A stretch of 64,000 bases of DNA from Lyngbya sp. CCAP 1446/10 (lineage in GTDB: Bacteria > Cyanobacteriota > Cyanobacteriia > Cyanobacteriales > Microcoleaceae): contig NZ_JAIGNI010000010.1 in assembly GCF_026130175.1 (NCBI RefSeq), positions 1 to 64,000 of the forward strand, in the 5' to 3' direction. The notes under the pieces are model-generated. The model saw only the letters and a list, made by a program, of their open reading frames with translations. It ran no database searches and was not told the origin of the DNA. Both the position numbers and the translations under genes were made by a program. Positions 25,388 to 33,965 of this stretch are shown here, in pieces; the stretch's first letter is position 1, and every line of letters begins with the position of its first letter.

Positions 25388-28363
25388 TTAATCGTCTACT
25401 CCTTCAATCGGCGCAAAACCTTGCCGCTGAATATTCTCGGTGATAGTGCGCGGTTCGAGGAATTGCAGCAAATAATCCGGGCCGCCAGCTTTGGAACCAA
25501 CACCCGAAAGTTTGAATCCTCCGAAAGGTTGGCGCGATACCACTGCGCCAGTAATTCCGCGATTGATGTACAGGTTTCCGACTTCAAAATCAGCTTGGGC
25601 GCGATCGATATGCGAAGGTGTGCGAGAATACAATCCGCCGGTTAAAGCAAAATTTGTGCCGTTAGCAATGGTAATCGCTTCGCTGAAATTCTTTGCCCGA
25701 ATCACCGACAAAACCGGGCCAAAAATTTCTTCTTGGGCGATAGTTGCAGTCGGGGATACTTCCGTAACAATGACTGGGCCGACAAAATAGCCAGTTTCTG
25801 GTGCGGCCATTTCTAAGGCTATTTTAGCTTCAGCGCGGCCTTTTTCGATGTATTCGCGGATGCGCGACTGGGCGGTAGCATCGATTACAGGCCCGACTTG
25901 AGTGCCGGGATTTTCGGCTGCACCGACATTGAGCGATCGCGTGGCTTCTATCAATCTTTCCACAAAAGCATCGTACACCGACTCGACCACAATTACTCGC
26001 GAACAAGCAGAACATTTTTGGCCGCTGTATCCAAATGCCGAATAAACTACGCCTGCAACTGCTTGGTCTAAATCCGCACTTTCATCAACAATAATGGCAT
26101 TCTTGCCGCCCATTTCCGCAATTACTCGCTTCAGGTGTTTTTGGCCAGGTTGCAAAATCGCAGCATCCGCATAAATCTGACAGCCAACTTCCTGAGAACC
26201 GGTGAAGGTAATCATGTGAACGTCTGGGTGTTTTACCATGTAAGCGCCGACGGTTGAACCTTTGCAAGGCACGTATTGAAATACGCCTTTAGGAATCCCC
26301 GCTTCTAGCAAAATCTCCGCTATTTTAGCCGCAATTACTGAGGAAAATTCCGCAGGTTTGAGCAAAGTACAGTTACCTGCAACTAGCGATGCAACTGTCA
26401 TGCCGACGGGAATTGCGAGGGGGAAATTCCAAGGGGAAATAATCAAAGAAATGCCGCGAGGCTGATAAGTATAGCGGTTGTTTTCTCCGGCTACATCGTA
26501 ATTTTGCCCTTGTTCCAACCGTTCCATTTCGTCGGCGTAGTAGCGACAGAAATCAATGGCTTCCGAGACTTCGGCATCGCATTCTCTGACTGGTTTGCCG
26601 ACTTCAAACACCATCCAAGCTGATAGTTCGTGCCGCCGTTGTTCCATCAATTCTGCGGCTTTGCGGAGGACTCCGGCGCGCTGGCGGACGGGGGTTTTCC
26701 GCCAACTTGTGGAGGCTGCTTTGGCTGCTTCTAGGGCTTGTTTGGCTTGTGCTTCGGATAGCAATCCGATTTTACCGACTACTTCTTCGGGATTGGAAGG
26801 GTTGAGCGAATTAACGGTTGTTTCGGTGTTTTGGTATTCGCCATCGATTAGCGGTAAGTAGGTTTTACCTAGGTTGGCGCGCACTGATTTGATGGCTGCT
26901 TCTGCTTGTTGCCGCAATTTGGTATTGGCGTAGTCGGTATCGGCGACGTTGGGGAATACTTTGCTGTAAACTAGCTGGTCGTTGCCATTGGCTACTGGGG
27001 CGGCTAATAATTGGTCGATCGGCATTTCTTCGGAACTTTGCCGAATAAACGAACTGTTGGCGGTATTTTCCAGCAACCGGCGGATCAAATAAGCCATGCC
27101 TGGGAGCAAATCGCCGTAGGGGCAGTAGACTCGGACGCGATAACCTCGATCGACCAAAAGCTTGGCCAATTTGTCCCCCATACCATAGAGCACCTGCATT
27201 TCAAAGCGGCGACGTGGTATGTTGAGAGTTTCGGCAATGGCGATCGCCCTGGCTTGCGATCGCACGTTGTGACTGGCAATTGCAGCATACAAATATTCGT
27301 GATTTTCCAGCAGCAACTGAGTCATCTGCTCGAAATTTGCATCCGTAGCAACTTTATCATTATAGACAGGCTGCGGCCAATCTTTCTGCATCGCCTTGAT
27401 AGTTTCCTGATCCCAGTAAGCACCTTTTACCACACGCACCGTTACCGGATTTCCGCGTTTTTTTGCCCAAGCAATAATGCCTTGCAAATCTTGTTTGCTA
27501 TCGCGCAAATATGCCTGCATTGTAATTCCAACATCTGTGCGACTGCGGAACTCTTCCTCTAACAATAAGTCTTTCAGAATACTGAGAGTTAAACTCTTGT
27601 ATGCGTACTGTTCCATGTCGAAATGAACAGCCGATCCCAATTCCTTCGCGCGCCGCAATAACAAGCGAATTCTCTCGCTGACTTTCTCCTCGCTGCCTTT
27701 AGCATCCAGCGGATCAAACTGAGAATAAAAAGCAGTTAATTTGACAGATACTTGCACTCGCGGCAGAGTTTCGCCATCAGCCTTGTCAATTGCATCTACC
27801 TGCGACCAATTCTTTGCTGCACTGGTCAATTCCGTCATCAATTCCAAATAGCGATTCAGATAAACTTGCGCCTCAGTTTCGGTAATTACAGCTTCCCCCA
27901 AAAGGTCAACTGTAAAACCCATTTTATCTTTGCGAAGTCGCTCTAAGGTTTTAATTACCTGCTTGATATTTTCCCCAGAAATATACTTGTGCGCCAGAGT
28001 TTCCACCGCAGGCGCAACCGTCGTCGCAGCCAATTGGCCGGGAACCGAATCAGCGTTAGCAAAGCTGAGCAATTTTTTCAATGCTTCCGGCAATTCTACC
28101 TCTTCCACAGTCAGGTATTCTTGCAAGTGGCGGGCAATTTCCGGCTTGCTGCGGAGGGCGGGCAAACAGTCAATAAATCGAAACAATTGCACCCGCAGTC
28201 CGGGGCTAGCCATTGCCCAATCCATCAGTTTGTCGTCCCAGCGCATTTGGTCTTGCAGTTGACCAAAAAACGATCGCTTTTTGTCTTGAGTCGCCTTCAG
28301 GATTTCTTTAGCTATTTCCTGAGTCTTTGCTTCGTAGATGCTTGGAGATACTTGTGCGACCAT
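25388..28363 (-). CDS. putA: Bifunctional proline dehydrogenase / P5C dehydrogenase
   Basis: 991 residues. Oxidises proline to P5C with FAD, then glutamate-semialdehyde to glutamate with NAD. The proline dehydrogenase barrel spans ~100-450: SVKLTAFYSQFDPL, FDMEQYAYKSLTL, TVRVVKGAYWDQE, ASHNVRS and the substrate-binding RRLLENTANSSF. The aldehyde dehydrogenase spans ~480-970, with EMGGKNAIIVDESADL and the catalytic-Cys motif SGQKCSACSRVIVVE. No N-terminal ribbon-helix-helix domain is present, so it should not double as a repressor as in E. coli. Start ATG 28363; the upstream bases are a TAATTACCAATTA repeat with no clear ribosome site. Confidence 0.95.
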   Translation of the reverse strand: MVAQVSPSIYEAKTQEIAKEILKATQDKKRSFFGQLQDQMRWDDKLMDWAMASPGLRVQLFRFIDCLPALRSKPEIARHLQEYLTVEEVELPEALKKLLSFANADSVPGQLAATTVAPAVETLAHKYISGENIKQVIKTLERLRKDKMGFTVDLLGEAVITETEAQVYLNRYLELMTELTSAAKNWSQVDAIDKADGETLPRVQVSVKLTAFYSQFDPLDAKGSEEKVSERIRLLLRRAKELGSAVHFDMEQYAYKSLTLSILKDLLLEEEFRSRTDVGITMQAYLRDSKQDLQGIIAWAKKRGNPVTVRVVKGAYWDQETIKAMQKDWPQPVYNDKVATDANFEQMTQLLLENHEYLYAAIASHNVRSQARAIAIAETLNIPRRRFEMQVLYGMGDKLAKLLVDRGYRVRVYCPYGDLLPGMAYLIRRLLENTANSSFIRQSSEEMPIDQLLAAPVANGNDQLVYSKVFPNVADTDYANTKLRQQAEAAIKSVRANLGKTYLPLIDGEYQNTETTVNSLNPSNPEEVVGKIGLLSEAQAKQALEAAKAASTSWRKTPVRQRAGVLRKAAELMEQRRHELSAWMVFEVGKPVRECDAEVSEAIDFCRYYADEMERLEQGQNYDVAGENNRYTYQPRGISLIISPWNFPLAIPVGMTVASLVAGNCTLLKPAEFSSVIAAKIAEILLEAGIPKGVFQYVPCKGSTVGAYMVKHPDVHMITFTGSQEVGCQIYADAAILQPGQKHLKRVIAEMGGKNAIIVDESADLDQAVAGVVYSAFGYSGQKCSACSRVIVVESVYDAFVERLIEATRSLNVGAAENPGTQVGPVIDATAQSRIREYIEKGRAEAKIALEMAAPETGYFVGPVIVTEVSPTATIAQEEIFGPVLSVIRAKNFSEAITIANGTNFALTGGLYSRTPSHIDRAQADFEVGNLYINRGITGAVVSRQPFGGFKLSGVGSKAGGPDYLLQFLEPRTITENIQRQGFAPIEGVDD

Positions 28364-28444
28364 TGGTAATTAGTAATTAGTAATTGGTAATTGGCGGGGC
28401 GGGTTGATATATTTGGCAACTACCGCCCGATACGATTATACTTA

Positions 28445-29380
28445 CTATTTTACTTCTATTTGAACAACGTAGTTTGCTTGGCGATCGCCCGAAATTTCAA
28501 TAGTATAATCGCCGCTGCTTGGTAGCTGACCTTGCCACTGACTCGTGCTATCTGCCGTGCCGATTGTTTCACCGTTAGGAGCAATGATTGCCGCGTTAAC
28601 TTGACTTTCTTGAACCTTGATTGTCATGCTTTGGCCGCTATTGCATTCTACCAAGTAGCGCTTGGATATATTGGCTCGCAAACTATTGTTGAGAGTAGTT
28701 CCCGTAGCACCTGCTGGAAAGTTAACTCGCTCAGTTACAGGGGTTTCCACCGCAGCGGGAGAAGGAGAGGGAGAAGGGTTCGGCAACGGCGAAGCAAGTG
28801 GCGGAACGCCTGAGAGCGAGGGAATTGGAGTCTGAGTGCCCAACGGAGGGATGGTGAGGGGCAGTGTCTGCTGGGGTGCTGGGGGAAGTCCGGGCCGGCG
28901 GTTGAGGCGCGCTGCCGGGACAGGTGGAGGGCTTTCCCGCAGTGGTACGTCAGCGGGCAGTCTGATTTGAATATTCGCTCTTTCCTGATACATTTTCCAC
29001 GCGAGGAAACTGCCGAGACTGAGCACGGAACCGACTAACATTCCGCTGAGAAAAACAGCCAAAATTTGCCAAATTCGAGTTGGTTTCGGTTCGGAATTTG
29101 CTGTCTGATTTAATTGAGTTGGGTGATTTTCATAATCAATAGTTGCTGGTGTGATTTCGGCAGCTATTGGAAAAGTTTCTGGTTCGCTTGTTGTGGCTAT
29201 AATATCTTCTCTGACGGCAATTTCAGTCGGAGTTTCTGCTGGTTCGGGATTAGCAGTTAAAGTATCTTCGGCTGGGGCAATTTCCATCGGAGTTTCTGCT
29301 GGTTCGGAATCTGCATCGAAACTGGCAATCGTTTCCGGTTGCTGAGTCAGAATTTGATTATTTTCCGGTTGGTCACTCAT
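28445..29380 (-). CDS. Membrane-anchored Pro-rich protein with beta-sandwich end
   Basis: 311 residues, not assigned to a named family. Residues 1-105 are acidic with the phrase AETPTEIA repeated two or three times. One membrane helix lies at ~107-130 (IWQILAVFLSGMLVGSVLSL). Next comes a Pro/Ser-rich linker (~150-220). The C-terminal ~90 residues (LVECNSGQSMTIKV ... GDYTIEISGDRQANYVVQIEV) resemble a pre-peptidase C-like or Ig-like domain. Topology suggests a periplasmic C-terminus. It runs co-directionally behind the DUF433/DUF5615 pair but with a separate ATG at 29380. Confidence 0.7.
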   Translation of the reverse strand: MSDQPENNQILTQQPETIASFDADSEPAETPMEIAPAEDTLTANPEPAETPTEIAVREDIIATTSEPETFPIAAEITPATIDYENHPTQLNQTANSEPKPTRIWQILAVFLSGMLVGSVLSLGSFLAWKMYQERANIQIRLPADVPLRESPPPVPAARLNRRPGLPPAPQQTLPLTIPPLGTQTPIPSLSGVPPLASPLPNPSPSPSPAAVETPVTERVNFPAGATGTTLNNSLRANISKRYLVECNSGQSMTIKVQESQVNAAIIAPNGETIGTADSTSQWQGQLPSSGDYTIEISGDRQANYVVQIEVK

Positions 29381-29475
29381 GGGGATAAAATTCTAGTATA
29401 AAGATTGCTTTTGAGCATTTTACGTTATTTGTGCGTTCGATCGCCATTTGCGAAGTTTAGGTAAATATATGATAT

Positions 29476-29820
29476 TTATCGAGATGGACGATTGACTCGA
29501 ACCAGCCTCCCTCTTAATGTTTCCAAATTAGAAATAGCGTCCGAAATTCGTGTAGCCATCCTCTGTCTATTCTGCTGATCGTCTTTACAGACAATGATAC
29601 CAGCATGATTAGGTAGTGAAGCGTGAAGTCGAATAAAATCGATACGATTGAGTGTCAAAACTGCCCGTTCGTTTGTGACGGCAAAAGCCAGGACATCTTC
29701 ATCAGGAATGCCCAGATTTGCATTCCTCGCTTCTTGTACAGTCAGCACATCGTGACCTAGGGCGCGAAGTAATTCAACTACTATCCTAGGGAATTGTTCA
29801 TCTGCGTACAAAAGTGCCAT
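29476..29820 (-). CDS. DUF5615 PIN-like toxin
   Basis: 114 residues. MALLYADEQFPRIVVELLRA with acidic Asp7/Glu8, GIPDEDVLAFA, and LTLNRIDF are the motifs of the DUF5615/Mut7-C-like PIN family. PIN folds are Mg-dependent RNases, and DUF5615 proteins are usually the toxin of a pair. It starts 4 bases after the stop of the DUF433 gene, so the two are translationally linked. ATG at 29820. Confidence 0.85.
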   Translation of the reverse strand: MALLYADEQFPRIVVELLRALGHDVLTVQEARNANLGIPDEDVLAFAVTNERAVLTLNRIDFIRLHASLPNHAGIIVCKDDQQNRQRMATRISDAISNLETLRGRLVRVNRPSR

Positions 29821-29824
29821 AATA

Positions 29825-30151
29825 TTAGTCTATATCATTCAACTTAATTGCTGATTCAATTTCGTCAGGAAATGCTTCAGCATAAGCCCAAGCGTTCTTC
29901 AAGTCGCTAGCACTAATGTGTGGATAATCTGCTAAAAGTTGAGCGTCAGTCGCGCCTAATCGACGAGACTCTACCAATCCCCAAACAGAAATTCGAGTCC
30001 CTGCAATCCTGGCATTACCGCCGACTACACCGGGAGTTTTTTCAATTCCCTGCCAAGCGTTAGCTAAACTTTGAGCTAATATCTGTATTGCGCGAGCTTT
30101 TTCAGGCGGAGTCAGGGAAAGCAGTTGTGGTTCTAATTCTTTTAGTGTCAT
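29825..30151 (-). CDS. DUF433 antitoxin-like protein
   Basis: 108 residues. The C-terminal half is a DUF433 domain: TPGVVGGNARIAGTRISVWGLVESRRLGATDAQLL..YPHISASDLKNAWAYAEA. It has a helix-turn-helix-like fold and is the VapB-like partner of PIN-type DUF5615 proteins. The gene precedes the toxin gene, as antitoxins usually do, and probably represses its own promoter. The N-terminal ~45 residues form a predicted helical region. ATG at 30151. Confidence 0.85.
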   Translation of the reverse strand: MTLKELEPQLLSLTPPEKARAIQILAQSLANAWQGIEKTPGVVGGNARIAGTRISVWGLVESRRLGATDAQLLADYPHISASDLKNAWAYAEAFPDEIESAIKLNDID

Positions 30152-30277
30152 AGTTAATTAGGGATTGGGCTGCTGGGAATTTCAGATCTCTATTATAGCT
30201 ATCGGGCGGTTTCAACCGCTTTTTTTGACCTCTAACTCGACAAACAAAGTCCATGTCAAACGGAGTAAAAAATCGCG

Positions 30278-30415
30278 GTAGGGTGCGTCGCTCATATATT
30301 GTCGTACATTACCGGGACGATCGCAGCGACGCACCCTACTTTTACTCGCGGTGGGTGCGTCGCTCATATATTGTCGTACATTACCGGGATTATCGCAGCG
30401 ACGCACCCTACTTTT
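30278..30415. repeat. Two tandem GTAGGGTGCGTCGCT hairpin elements
   Basis: Two copies of an inverted repeat, each with arms (G)TAGGGTGCGTCGCT / AGCGACGCACCCTAC around a conserved interior CATATATTGTCGTACATTAC. The copies are 73 bases apart, and the second reads GGTGGGTGCGTCGCT on the left. They separate the DUF433 gene from the deiminase-like gene, and the second copy stands directly beside the latter's stop. Confidence 0.9.
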
Positions 30416-30427
30416 ACCGCAAAACAC

Positions 30428-33055
30428 TCAATTATTAGGTAAAGACTGCCAAAAAGGCTGCAGTTCAGGCTTCCTCACAGTATTCGTCGCCGACTGCACG
30501 TTTCCTTTCAATTCTTGATAATAGCTATCATCCAGAAAACTCACACTAACACCAGCGGTCAGCAGCAATTGACGCAATCTTTCTTGAGTGTAATCTAGAC
30601 CGTCAATCATCGGGCCGCGGGGATTAGAAACTAACAATTTGCCGTTGACTGGTACCGAATTGACCATATTCGGCCACCAAGCATAACCGCTGTAGCCAAA
30701 CATCGCTGGAACTTGAACGATTTGGTCGTCTGTCAGTGAAAACTCTCTTTTCAACTTGTCTAAAATCGGGTTAATTTTCTGCCTTTGCAAATTGAGATTG
30801 TGTTGAATTAAAGCTTGATTTTTCAAGGCGGCGTTGACTGTAGTTTCATTGCTCAAACCGCGATTGATAATAACCTCGCCGTAACCTTTCCCCGCCAATT
30901 CTTCTAACAGCTTTACTCCGGCTTCTGGACTGGCGATCGCCATTAGATATTTTCCGGGAATTTGACTGGGAATAAAATTGATAATTTCATCGACTTGGCG
31001 AGTCAAAAGCCAAGAAGTATCAATATCCACCGCAGGCCCTTGAATTCTTTGAGCTTGAATAAAATCAAGTACCTCTGGATTAAAACTCGCATTCCCCGAA
31101 TTCCCGTAATAAACTCGACCCATTGGGTATCCGGGAATCGGCGGTGTCACCTGCAAATTTCCGTAGCCATTTGACCACTGACTTACAGGGTTATCGTCGC
31201 GAGAGTTACCAATTTTAATCACTCTCAAATTACGCTCTTGATTTGATTTATCTGGCGGGTTTTTGTCGGGTTCGTCATTGCTTTTGAGAGCGACATTCAA
31301 TTGGCGTACATCAGATTTTTCGGGAAGTTGAATGTAGCCGTTTTTCTGAATATTTTGCATCCAAGCATTATCGCCCTGGATAATTTTTAATTGAGCGCCA
31401 GTAGGTTCTACTGCTTGTTTTAGCTGCGAGATGAATTCACTGTTGGCCGCGCCTCTGTCGCTGACTTGAACTTCTGTTACTGGTGCGGTATTGGCTGGTA
31501 TTATCCAAGGACTGACACCCATTTGGATGGTGGTGGCGGCGATTTGTTGACCGTTATTTTCGGCAGTTGCTTTGAGATTGACTTTACCGTTCCAATTGCG
31601 ATCGGCAAATTGTTTTGCTTCGACACCTAAAACAATATTCGTGCTAAAAACGAGTGGTTTTGTACCGGATATATCTACAGCTTGCCATCCCTCACCTATT
31701 TTCTGAAAAACGTTGATATGAGGGCTAGCAATGCTATCAGCAGTGATAAATAATTGAGAGGTTTTGAAGCTTTCAGATAAACTTAAGTTAACTTGAGAAA
31801 GCATGGCTGCGCGGCGGGGGACGCTAACTTTGGTTTGTTTCCAAGTGGCTATTTTTGTGCGCTCGCTTTTGGGATCGTTAAACACAATGAGCGCGCCACT
31901 AGACAATGACCATTGTTCTTTTCCGGCTTCGTCTAGTTGATTAATTTCGCCGTCTCTGTTAGTATCTCCCGCAAAAAAGAAGTTTGTCGGCGAGGCTGCG
32001 GGCGCTACAGGGGCTGGAGTTGCTGTTGCGGTTGATTCAGGAGTTGGTTGAGGAGTTGCTTGCTGATTTATTTCTAATTGTTGTCTTTGTTGTTCTTTTA
32101 GGGCGAGTTCTTGCTTTTCTAATTCTTGTCTGGTGAGTTCTTTTAGTGCTAATTCTTGCCTTTCTTGTGCTTGGCGGGCGAGTTCTTGTTTTTCTAATTC
32201 TTGGCGGGCGAGTTCTTGTTTTTCTTGTTCTTGGCGGGCGAGTTCTTGGCGGACTAATTCTTGTTTTTCTCGTTCTTGGCGGGCGAGTTCTTGGCGGGCT
32301 AATTCTTGTTTTTCTCGTTCTTGGCGGATTACTTCTTGTCTAGCAAATTCTTGTCTTTCTAATTCTTGGCGGGCGAGCTCTTTTTTCTCTTGTTCTTTTC
32401 TCTCTATTTCTCGGCGGGCGAATTCTTTTTTCTCTTGCTCTTTGCGGGCGATTTCTCTTACCCGTTCTTCCTCGGCTCTAATTTTCTGTACAGAACGTGC
32501 TACTTGCCATTCGTAGGTAGCGACAGTGAGGTTTCCTTGATATTCGATGGTTTTGTCGATCGCCCGCTCAGCCAAAAAAGAACCGTGGGGAATGAGTCGC
32601 AGGTGGTCGAGTGCGATTTGCCACAGGCGTTGTGACTCTTCCCAAGTAGCAGGGTCGGCTTTAGAAGTGCGTCCAATTACAACAGCTCTGGCCGCTATTT
32701 TAGCAGCATCGTCCCAATTATTTTTAGCTCTTTCTTCTGTTTCAATCTGACTTTGAGCGTTTTGGAGTTTCTCAGCCAGATTTTTGGATTCCTGGCGGTA
32801 CCAATGTTCTGGGGAAAACAGGTTGCTGTCGGGATTTTTCGCGCTGTTATCTAATTCTACCTTGAGGCGATCGCGCAATTTGTAGAGTTCCGGGAGCGAT
32901 TGCGGAGTGTCGCCGTCTGTCTGTCGCCCTGAGAGTGTGAGTTGGTAATTTAGGGAAGGTTGAGCGACTGTTGCGGGCACAGCAACCCAAATAATACCGA
33001 TGACGACACCGAAAGTATTCACAATGGCGATCGTAATATAGTTAACCCAGCGCAT
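30428..33055 (-). CDS. Secreted coiled-coil protein with inactive-looking peptidylarginine deiminase domain
   Basis: 875 residues. An N-terminal hydrophobic segment (~7-30) is a signal peptide or anchor. Residues ~191-333 are a long charged coiled coil of ELARQE-type repeats. An EF-hand-like loop, GDTNRDGEINQLDE (363-376), starts the PAD middle domain, and the C-terminal ~350 residues follow vertebrate PAD4 closely. Matching stretches are GYGNLQVTPP, WWPNMVNSVPVNGKLLVSNP and TNTVRKP. Catalytic positions compared with PAD4: Asp350 is Asn568 (WMQN), His471 is Gln687 (RQVDE), Asp473 is kept as Asp689, and Cys645 is Ser855 (VQSATN). Spacing is kept (119 and 168 residues against 121 and 174). PADs convert Arg to citrulline through the Cys, so this copy should not be a deiminase. 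It may bind Arg-rich targets or calcium, or be structural. Alignment is by eye. Confidence 0.85.
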   Translation of the reverse strand: MRWVNYITIAIVNTFGVVIGIIWVAVPATVAQPSLNYQLTLSGRQTDGDTPQSLPELYKLRDRLKVELDNSAKNPDSNLFSPEHWYRQESKNLAEKLQNAQSQIETEERAKNNWDDAAKIAARAVVIGRTSKADPATWEESQRLWQIALDHLRLIPHGSFLAERAIDKTIEYQGNLTVATYEWQVARSVQKIRAEEERVREIARKEQEKKEFARREIERKEQEKKELARQELERQEFARQEVIRQEREKQELARQELARQEREKQELVRQELARQEQEKQELARQELEKQELARQAQERQELALKELTRQELEKQELALKEQQRQQLEINQQATPQPTPESTATATPAPVAPAASPTNFFFAGDTNRDGEINQLDEAGKEQWSLSSGALIVFNDPKSERTKIATWKQTKVSVPRRAAMLSQVNLSLSESFKTSQLFITADSIASPHINVFQKIGEGWQAVDISGTKPLVFSTNIVLGVEAKQFADRNWNGKVNLKATAENNGQQIAATTIQMGVSPWIIPANTAPVTEVQVSDRGAANSEFISQLKQAVEPTGAQLKIIQGDNAWMQNIQKNGYIQLPEKSDVRQLNVALKSNDEPDKNPPDKSNQERNLRVIKIGNSRDDNPVSQWSNGYGNLQVTPPIPGYPMGRVYYGNSGNASFNPEVLDFIQAQRIQGPAVDIDTSWLLTRQVDEIINFIPSQIPGKYLMAIASPEAGVKLLEELAGKGYGEVIINRGLSNETTVNAALKNQALIQHNLNLQRQKINPILDKLKREFSLTDDQIVQVPAMFGYSGYAWWPNMVNSVPVNGKLLVSNPRGPMIDGLDYTQERLRQLLLTAGVSVSFLDDSYYQELKGNVQSATNTVRKPELQPFWQSLPNN

Positions 33056-33152
33056 ATAGTTAATCCTCTGACTCCCAGATAATTCTACCTAATCTTGGTG
33101 CATTTAGTCAGATTTTACGGTGATTTGGGCGAATAGGACTTAGCATGGGGCC

Positions 33153-33220
33153 GAGAAACCGGGTTTTTCGCAAAAATACTTTGTTACTACCGACAGATTA
33201 GATAAAAAACCCGGTTTCTT
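33153..33220. repeat. AAACCGGGTTTTT inverted-repeat element
   Basis: Arms GAGAAACCGGGTTTTT and AAAAAACCCGGTTTCT enclose the interior AAATACTTTGTTACTACCG. It is the best-preserved member of a family with copies at 33851, 36333, 36896, 41141 (double) and 58908. Confidence 0.9.
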
Positions 33221-33264
33221 TGTCGGAGTCGGTAAGTTCTGTTATGGGAAATTTGCGCCATGTT

Positions 33265-33594
33265 TTATGCTGCTTCATTTCTAGCTATTGCTGTTTCAAT
33301 TTCTTCTGGGTAAGCATCAGCATAAGCCCAAGCATTGACTAAATCTGCTGCACTCAAATGGGGAAAGTCTTGCAAAATTCGCCCATCATTTGCACCCAGA
33401 TGGCGATAATTTACTAACGACCAAACGGGTATGCGAGTATTGCCAACACAAGCATCACCGCCGCCGCACACGCCAGGAGTTTTTTTAATGCCTAGCGAAC
33501 TATTGCTTACTGTTTGAAGTAAAAATTCTATAGCTGCTGCTTTGTCTGCTGAATTTAAAGATGCTAAATTGACTTTTAATTCGGTTATTGTCAC
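33265..33594 (-). CDS. Solitary DUF433 protein
   Basis: 109 residues from GTG 33594, which follows GAGGTG; the frame is open to 33645 but those residues are unlike the family. It is a paralogue of the 30 kb antitoxin-like protein (LSAADLVNAWAYADAYPEEIETAI), with the same two-part layout. Differences: the loop reads TPGVCGGGDACVGNTRIP, with two extra Cys. No DUF5615 or other PIN gene follows; the next 200 bases downstream are the inverted repeat at 33153. It may be an orphan antitoxin or a regulator in trans. Confidence 0.8.
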   Translation of the reverse strand: MTITELKVNLASLNSADKAAAIEFLLQTVSNSSLGIKKTPGVCGGGDACVGNTRIPVWSLVNYRHLGANDGRILQDFPHLSAADLVNAWAYADAYPEEIETAIARNEAA

Positions 33595-33965
33595 AGTTAA
33601 CACCTCGTTTTTATAGGAAGGTCTGTTTAATATTTTAGCTCGCAACTTTCTTCATGTCTAGCTATTTATTAGCTCGATTATAGCGCTTGAATCAGTACGA
33701 TCGCCGGTTTCGCTGCCACATCTCGGCAATACTGATTCCTTACCCGTAGCTGCGACTTGAAAAAAATGGTATTATTGTATTAATGTGCGATCGGGAAAAT
33801 CATACACCGCTATTGTAGAAATTATTCGCAGGAATTACGCACTCAAACCAAAGAAACCGGGTTTTTCAGGGAATCTGTGGCTGTGTACGAAGTATTTCGC
33901 AAAAAACCCGGTTTCTGGCTTCTCATTCAATTATTCCCTTTCTCCTTAACAGGGAGGTAAATATC
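33595..33965. other. Spacer with inverted-repeat element
   Basis: 371 bases. The only structured feature is an AAACCGGGTTTTT-family element at 33851-33915 (arms AGAAACCGGGTTTTT / AAAAAACCCGGTTTCT). A clear ribosome site GGGAGG stands at ~33952 before the next gene. No gene is seen. Confidence 0.7.

Noticed and set aside
29484-29510. Possible tRNA T-arm (GACTCGAACC) on the minus strand
   Set aside because: It is coding sequence of the DUF5615 gene, and no tRNA acceptor or anticodon arm can be folded around it.
32133-32516. Ser/Cys/Trp-rich plus-strand frame with regular repeats
   Set aside because: Antisense shadow of the coiled-coil repeats of the deiminase-like gene.
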